Assembly: GCA_019614645.1 (NCBI GenBank)
Contig: JABWDB010000015.1
Location: 62,001 to 126,000, forward strand
Length of the DNA: 64,000 nucleotides
Source of the DNA: Stratiolaelaps scimitus
Taxonomy: Eukaryota; Arthropoda; Arachnida; Mesostigmata; Laelapidae
Direction: 5' to 3'
Part shown: positions 58,004-64,000 of the stretch, piece by piece
Layout of the letters: each line of letters starts with the position of its first letter
Position numbering within the stretch: the stretch's first letter is position 1
Translations under genes and position numbers: made by a program
The notes under the pieces: generated by a model
Seen by the model: only the letters and a program-made list of their open reading frames with translations
Database searches by the model: none
What the model was told of the DNA's origin: nothing

Positions 58004-58299
58004 GAGCTGTAGTTGTTTACAGGCGGGAAGTGGACAGAGGTATTGAGAGAAAGTCTGGTCTTGAGAGAGTGGGAGAGAAATGAAGCAGCTGAGAGTCAGC
58101 TAACCACGTCATGTCCGTACGGTGAGGAGGATGTGTGGTGCTCGTGGCTGGGCTTGTAAACATCTCACCACCCTTTACTGAAGAATGCGATAAGCGATAC
58201 CGGGAAGGGTGGTGCTGTTGAACATCGTCAACAGTTCCATAAGGGGGGGAGGTCATGGTGTTGGCATGCATTAGCATGCCAACACCCCCCCCTTTAAAA
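58004..58299. repeat. Non-LINE filler with a hairpin and a 13-bp palindrome
   Basis: Between two LINE fragments lie an S1/S2-type hairpin (AGCTGA-GAG-TCAGCT, 58087-58101), the dispersed repeat shared with 36599-36660 (58208-58262), and a perfect inverted repeat, GGTGTTGGCATGC / GCATGCCAACACC, with a 4-nt loop (58257-58286), bordered by G and C runs. No coding sequence. Confidence 0.7.
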
Positions 58300-59790
58300 G
58301 CAAAAAGAAGCTAGCAGCTATTCGGCCGGATGTGGAGTGGGAGCCGATGTTCCCAGCAAGGGAAGTTAGCCGCAGCAGCTTTTGCGCACCCGCGGTCTAG
58401 TATCATTAACCGGTCCTTTAGTACGGGTTCATTCCCTAGAAAACTGAAGGAAAACTGACGAGAATAATTCCTCTGTTCAAGAACAAGGGCGAGCGTACTC
58501 GGGCTGCCAATTATAGGCCAATATCCCTTGTCGATTATGTGTCCAAAGTTGTCGAGAAGCAGGTGATAAGGAGGCTTGGAAGGCATCTTGAGGCTGCGAA
58601 GTTCTTTTAACCCAGTCAGTTTGGTTTCCGGAAAGCAACGACTTTCGTCGACTGAACGTCCACTAACTTGGCCTTGGCACATCTCTGTCATGAGATTTCC
58701 GGTACAATTGAAAATAAACAAGTATGTTTTGGGGTGTTATGGGATGTAGCGGCAGCCTTCAATTGCTTACGGCATGAGATCTTTCCGCAGATGCTCGATT
58801 GTCTTGGGTGTGTACCGCGTACCGTAGACTGGTTTAGGTTATACTTCACCGGGAGCACATCGGAACTCCTCAGAGCACCCCTTTGTGTTCATTGTTTGTA
58901 TGAACTTCGCTTTGCTCAAGATTTGTGAAGGTGATGTCTGTAGGACTGTTGCATATGTAGACGACACGTCAATGCTATTTCGACTTGACCCGGCCAATCT
59001 CACCATTGGAATTCAGAGGGCTCTGGATCACGTTGGAAAGGCGATTGAGGATTTCAAGATACTTGGGCTAGTGATCAATGCTAGCAAAACGGAGCTGGTT
59101 TTATTTCCTACACCTCAGACAATGGTTGATGTGCAGTTCCCTATGCTTGGGGGCTCACAGCTGGCATTGTCTCAGATCGTTACATGCCTGGGATTAAATC
59201 TCCACGAAATGATGAAATGGCAGACTCATCTGACAGCCCTGGCGGCCAAGTGCTATGCAGTAATTGCGGCACTGCGGAGACTTTACTAGGCAGATGGGAG
59301 TCCCTCGAGAGGGTCTTATCTTAGTTCACAAGGCTGTGCTTCTGCCGGTACTTTGTTACGGACTACCGGTCTGGGGAGGGGCTTATCTTCGAATATCCCA
59401 TCGTGCTCAGGTTATCCAGAAATGATGCTCTTAGGGCTATGTTCGACTTAAGCCTCAGAGTCTCTGTGGGGAACCTTTATAAATCATAAGAGCTACTCGC
59501 GGTTGATAAAATGTATACGATCGTGTCGCCCTCCTCGCGTTCAAGATGATGAGGGGTCTTATTCCACCGGAGCTCGTCTACCCGCTCACCGCTATCGCCA
59601 GCTGCTCTAATCGACGCGATACGATGTTTGCAATCCCTTTAGTTTTCTCGGAGTCAAGCAAACACTCTCTAGCCTACCGCTTGCCATTAGTATGGGGCTC
59701 TCTCTCGCTCGTGAACTGCGAGTACCTGCGTCCACTAGGCAGTTTGTCACCGAATTATTAAAACATATTAATAAAGTGTAAATACCTTAG
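58300..59790 (+). pseudogene. LINE reverse transcriptase fragment (YVDD), motif B deleted
   Basis: Reading across frames, INRSFSTGSFPRKLKE is at about 58395-58455. RIIPLFKNKGERTRAANYRP follows at 58455-58530, then QFGFRKATTF at about 58617-58650. Motif A is WDVAAAFNCLRH (58740-58780). Motif C is VAYVDDTSMLF (58948-58983), and NASKTELVLFPTPQ is motif D (about 59075-59118). The C-terminal part is LLPVLCYGLPVWGGAY, then VALLAFKMMRGLIPPE and VFSESSKHSLAYRLPLVWG, ending at TAA 59759-59761. A TTAATAAAG signal follows. Between motifs A and C the PQG motif B is missing (SELLRA joins directly to PLCVHCL), so this copy could not polymerise even without its stops. It belongs to the same family as the minus-strand fragment at 24015-24790. 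Confidence 0.85.
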
Positions 59791-60480
59791 GTTATGAAAA
59801 ATATGCCTACAAATTATGTTATGATGTTCTCATATATTTGTGTCACTTTTTTATCATTATTTTATTACGAGAACGTAAGCATTACTGTAATTGCAATTCC
59901 GTCGATAAACCACCATTTGTATTGTATTGTTGATTCATGCGACAACCTGAGGAAGAACATTATGTAGAAACACGAGAGCGAATCGCGGACCTTACCCCCG
60001 CGACGCCCGTCTTGCCCGTTGCCTCGACACCTTGCCAGCGCTCCGGTTAGCGTTTAGGTTACATCCATACTGATCCTACCCTGTCGCTTGGAATTAGAGC
60101 TACGTCGCATAGATCCCGTTATCGTTCCTCTGCCAACGTTCAACTTGAATCCAGTTCTCCCACTGAAATGTTGCAGGAATCGCGTCATCTCGCTGAGGTT
60201 CTGTTGCAGCCTTGTAGAATGGCTCGTTCTGCCACATGAGATTGTGTTCTTCAAATCTGTTCATATCACTTTGTAGACAAGAGAGGCGGTTGGATGATAT
60301 TCGCTGTTTCAATTCGCTCTCGATGTCGAAATCAGGATGTGCTATGTTGGAATCACACGGCATCATGATTATTCTTGAGGCCGTACACTTTTTACAGTTT
60401 TACCCGTGTTGACTGCTGTGCCAGTTTACTAGGCAGCTAGGTATTATGTATAATAAAATACAGTGTGAATAAATGATGCA
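59791..60480. other. No gene; weak S3 trace
   Basis: At 59868-59915, GAGAACGTAAGCATTACTGT, AATTGCAATTCC, GATAAACCA is a decayed plus-strand S3 3' end. Otherwise unique sequence. Confidence 0.45.
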
Positions 60481-60632
60481 TTTTCCCTGAGGCCTTTATT
60501 AAACGTCATATTTTTAGACAAAGACGTTTTGAGCCTTAGGGGGTCATATGCCGCATTGCGGGACTCCAACCCGAGACCTCCGGTCTTGCAGCCAAAAATC
60601 TAGCTGTGCGACATTGATCTCGACGCCACAGT
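60481..60632 (-). mobile_element. SINE family S3-like, decayed copy with tRNA-like head
   Basis: The minus-strand head has TTTTTGGCTGCAAGACCGGA, GGTCTCGGGTTGGAGTCCC, and CATATGA. These parallel the S3 head at 29600-29670 (GGCTGTAAAAAGCCAGAGGC, GGTTCGAATCC, GACATAT). The B box has two changes. The body is shortened and ends near TTTAATAAAGGCC. Confidence 0.5.
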
Positions 60633-61044
60633 TTCAATGTCAGCCATGAAGGGAATTGCGCGTACAGGGAGTATGCACGACCGTGTGACATGAGTATCTC
60701 ATGTCAATGACATTGACACGGAGGACGACATGTCAAGATCATATCGCGCTTAATCCCGTTGGATGTTTCGTCGGGTTACGCCGAGATCATTTCGAAGTAC
60801 ATACGTTTGAGATCAACCGGACCCAATTTTGTTCGCAAGCGCACCCCCCCCCCATAGTGGGGAACGACCTCTTTGGAAAGTCATATTAGGTATAAGATGA
60901 AGAAGGAGAAATCTCACCTGCAAAAATCAGCTAAGCCCAGTCGAGGCACTGGCTCACTCAGATAGTACTACATAAAAGAACATGAGTGATTAAATAAATA
61001 AAATAGAACGAAATTATTACAGGAAATATGGTTATAGTTCACGT
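60633..61044. other. No recognised feature
   Basis: Unique sequence with a C run at about 60843-60852. Confidence 0.5.
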
Positions 61045-61084
61045 CTATATATATATATATACGTTAAATGTTGGCTGTGGCTCA

Positions 61085-61121
<37 letters not shown>
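61045..61121. repeat. (TA)n tract split by an S1-like 25-bp segment
   Basis: TA tracts at 61045-61060 and 61086-61121 flank ACGTTAAATGTTGGCTG followed by TGGCTCAG. That segment begins like the S1 3' end (CGTTAAATGTTGGCTGAGAG). The TA on both sides prevents any target-site duplication from being judged. Confidence 0.65.
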
Positions 61122-61127
<6 letters not shown>

Positions 61128-61488
61128 GAACTGATTGCTGGATTTTCTCTGGCCGGTGTGGCCATGGCCAGAGTAGTGGATTCGAAAATTGCTTTGGTGG
61201 CAAAAACGAGTTCCAAGTTGTAGCTAGCTGGGGGAATCCTTTTGGCAACAAAGTCGATCCCTTGGCACCGAGCGGGATAGGCCTGAGGCGGTACGAGGCC
61301 TTCGAGGGTCGGCAACCGTCACCCCCTACAGCTGCTATCGAGGTTCGATTTGTTCCAATTCGTCGTTGACGAACATGTTCGTCAGCATTCATTAAACGAC
61401 CTTACACATATCCCCGAACGGGTCGTGCTTATTCTTAACCTATTCATGTTTGTCATACCCACACATTCGCCTCCCATGTCAAGACATG
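61122..61488. other. No recognised feature
   Basis: Unique sequence without motif-bearing frames. Confidence 0.5.
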
Positions 61489-61566
61489 TAAAAGGTAAAG
61501 GTAAAGGTTTTATTGGTTTATTAAAGGAGCTGCAATTTTACAATGCTTAAGCTCTCTTATATGTCA
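61489..61566 (-). mobile_element. SINE family S3, 3' fragment with triple tail
   Basis: The minus-strand reading is GTGACATATAAGAGAGC, TTAAGCATTGTAAAATTGCA, GCTCCTTTAATAAACCAATA, and then AAACC followed by repeated TTTACC. It best displays the S3 terminal repeats. The tRNA-like head is absent, so the copy is 5'-truncated. Confidence 0.87.
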
Positions 61567-62570
61567 CGCGCGTATTCAGCACGTCTTGAAACCGCGTTCT
61601 ACCCGCTGTCGACTGTCTAGTATGAGTAGGCCATACTTGCGTCAAGCTCCCACAAAAGCTGCGCATCCCGTTGTTTTCGACCTGTTGTCGAGTTAAACAC
61701 AAAAATTGCCAGGCGCCAGTGGTGAACGTTAATAGCGAGCGGTCACCCCATTGTGTGCGGGCTCTACTAACGCCATATGGAGAAGTACCGCAAAATATCT
61801 GATGGGCGAGAAAGGCTTGGAAGTTAACCGCAAACGGATGTGCGTTCCAGGTTCCATCATCCGCAGCCAGCTATTAGATGCTAGGAGATTGCTAATTAGC
61901 CGGATTTCAGTTGTCTGCCGGACTCAATCACACTTTGTTGATATGCCAGCAACACTTTTATGGCCTAACCATTTGAGAGCTAACATACCGTTCACTAGTC
62001 ACGGTCGGGAACCGGCTCGTGGCCTTCGTCTCGGGTGGTGTTTGTATCTCGCTAATAGTTTGTGTATAATATGTTATATATAGAACAAACGTCCTTCTAA
62101 CATGAGAACTACCACCGACGTCGAGGACGACGGTGGCCCTATCTGTTCATAGCGAACACATCGTACAAGCAGACCGGCTGTTATATGACCTGACCATGAG
62201 CTCTCGTCAAGCTTTCGACACCAGAAATCTCGTTTATGAAACATTGATTGCGGGGTTGAGCAGGTCAGGTCTATTGTTCAAAAATTACTATATGTACATT
62301 TGAATAGTATGATAGATGAGGTGTACCATTGCTAGGCAAAATTACGAGTGTTTATCTTACCAAAATTAAGAGCGGGTTCTTATCCGAATTCTTGAAAAGT
62401 TGCCGACGAGCCCGTTCATGTGCCACGTATCCTCTCGACGAACTATTCTGGAACCCTTCAGATCGGGAGTCCTGCGCCGAGTGTCGAAGTGCTGAAATGG
62501 GATAGGTGTCTGTATCTCCTGATAATGGCCTGACTGGCTGGCTTCGAAGAGATCCACGAAGATCAAAAAA
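61567..62570. other. No recognised feature
   Basis: Unique sequence with short frames only. Confidence 0.5.
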
Positions 62571-62828
62571 ATGAATCTCTCCTTGTGGGACGAACACCTA
62601 GAAGGAAAAGCTCGTAATCTTGAGATGAAATACTTAAGACTGTGGAGTAAAGTGGCATGGCAAGATACCAAGCAGGCTTTTGGTACTCAAACAAATCAGC
62701 TAGATGTTAAGACTTTCAGTGTGCTAAAAGTTCAGCCGGAAAGTACGAGGAACGTTGCCCGCGTCACTATGACAACTGTTGAACCGGACCTGTCCAATAA
62801 CAACACCCACAGAGCAATACGGACATGA
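62571..62828 (+). CDS. Candidate short ORF, unidentified
   Basis: An 85-codon frame of plausible composition (starts MNLSLWDEHLEGKARNLEMK) with no recognised domain. It overlaps an equally open minus-strand frame, so a chance ORF is more likely than a gene. Confidence 0.12.
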   Translation: MNLSLWDEHLEGKARNLEMKYLRLWSKVAWQDTKQAFGTQTNQLDVKTFSVLKVQPESTRNVARVTMTTVEPDLSNNNTHRAIRT

Positions 62829-62854
62829 TGGTCCTTGAGGCAATGCTATGCAGC

Positions 62855-62886
62855 GGTACCGAGGCCTGCCGAGGGTCAGCTGAGAG
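62855..62886 (+). mobile_element. SINE family S2, short decayed 3' fragment
   Basis: GTACCGAGGCCTGCCGAGGG, TCAGCTGAGAG: the S2 3' end with a small internal deletion where the consensus has TCACATAGGGGAACAG. Confidence 0.5.
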
Positions 62887-64000
62887 ACAGAATGGACACT
62901 GCTTGACTGGACAGGCCAGATACCGCAAATTCAAATCCAGCCATGGATGGCTTGAGTTAGGTGCGTTTTCTCACTGACATTTTCTCCTCTTCGATAGTCT
63001 CATACGGATAAGTGCCGAGAGGCGTCTGATGGCGTATGACGCGGGGGCAAACCCCAAAGAACAAAGGGTGGTTTATGATCCGCCAGGGTCCCAGGTCTCA
63101 GGTTCCGATCGCGTAGTGGCGCCCACCCAGGTGTGGATTTTTCTTCCTGACACTTCTCGAAAGTCCACGAGAACGCAGGTCAAGTCGGACAACCTGATCC
63201 TGCAGTGTCCTCCGATTGTAGCACCGACTTTCGTGCCTTCCCTCTCGGCAAAGAAAGGGTCAACGATTGGTGGAAGTTGGCGCTGAAAGCCTTACGCATC
63301 GTGTCTTCAATACATAAACATAACTTATATATATATATTATATTATATGTATGCCTTATTATTATTATCAACGCATTATATTATATATGCAACACATATT
63401 CAGGAGCAGAAGGAGAGGGACGCGTGATCATAATAATAATAATAACAGTTGTTTATTACACATTCATATATAAAAGATGGACGTAAAAACGTCTCCTCGA
63501 GCTCACTGCGCTGACGACCTAAGCTCCACCACAGCAACTAGCTGATGTCACAGCTATTAATGCGCCCCCCACCCTTAATGTAAGTGTGTGAGTGGGCTTA
63601 CCCCACCCCAGGTACGAAACCTCTGCCGGCCTCCCTGTCAAGCAGCTATGTGGATAATATGGTGGTGTTCTATTATAAGTCCCTCGTCTTCCTCGATGCG
63701 CTTCTCCGCACCATCCCTTCGTATGCGTGTGTATTAATCAGCAAATATCGCCGAAGAGGGCCACGCCGATGATTAAACCTTAAAGCCACCCCCATCCCCG
63801 ATGGATGGCTCCATAGTTTAAAATGCGTGAGGGAGGGGACCATGGAGGCTCGTAGCGGCGGCCGCGGCCGCGTCAGTGGCCTCGGCTCGGGATAAAAGTT
63901 TTCCTTAATATCTGCGGAAATTGAAAGAAGTTCCTGCCCTTCCCCGACGCAGACACACCCACAGCGCCCACGTACCCTCACGTGGGGAGACAGCGAGAGA
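62887..64000. other. No gene recognised; short TA/ATT tracts
   Basis: TA and ATT repeats lie at about 63329-63375 and 63430-63450. A GCGGCCGC site cluster occurs at about 63857-63870. Frames are short and without clear motif. Confidence 0.5.

Noticed and set aside
63584..63772. Frame containing YVDNMVVF, reminiscent of a reverse transcriptase active site.
   Set aside because: The second aspartate is Asn and no other RT motif lies nearby; a chance match is likely.

Overview
The window looks like non-coding nuclear DNA from an invertebrate animal. It is dense in long TA and CT microsatellites. It carries decayed non-LTR retrotransposons (LINEs) of several kinds, mariner and Tc1/Tc3-type DNA transposon remnants, and tRNA-derived SINEs. 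The largest open frame is 489 codons and encodes a retrotransposon reverse transcriptase. I could not recognise any host gene, rRNA or functional tRNA. The repeat mixture fits an arthropod, perhaps a mite or tick, but that placement is inference from repeat flavour only.

Layout. 1-3650: a CT tract, a TA-flanked 319-bp element with CAGGGTGTT ends, two short tandem arrays and a perfect 87-bp palindrome. 6070-7820: a cluster of two SINE families (called S1 and S2 here), including two tiny inserts with perfect 18- and 22-bp target-site duplications. 11.6-11.9 kb: the C-terminal end of a mariner transposase. 17.15-19.43 kb: an intact-looking CR1/jockey-type reverse transcriptase followed by an antiparallel fragment of a related one. 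23.8-24.8 kb: a foldback structure with a TA core, then the 3' part of another LINE on the minus strand. 29.4-29.8 kb: a Tc1/Tc3-like transposase split by a SINE of a third family (S3). 33.25-34.58 kb: a 5'-truncated YMDD-type LINE with a 10-bp target-site duplication, whose C-terminus is echoed near 37.4 kb. 39.6-40.4 kb: a complete but internally deleted mariner. 42.0-43.0 kb: an R1-like LINE fragment, minus strand. 45-54 kb: mostly unique sequence, GC-rich around 46-48.5 kb. 57.1-59.8 kb: two different LINE fragments head to tail. The rest is scattered SINE pieces and microsatellites.

How the parts relate. The pieces are related by mobilisation and not by a shared pathway. SINE families S1 and S2 have different tRNA-like heads and bodies but end in the same small hairpin. 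Its outer stem pair differs between families in a compensating way (GGCTGA/TCAGCC against AGCTGA/TCAGCT). That is what one would expect if both borrow the reverse transcriptase of a single LINE that recognises this RNA structure. S3 has a different, conserved 3' end closing in CTTTACC-type repeats. The shared 3' hairpin and the roughly 55-61 bp 'micro-insertions' made by this retroposition are the most interesting observations in the window.
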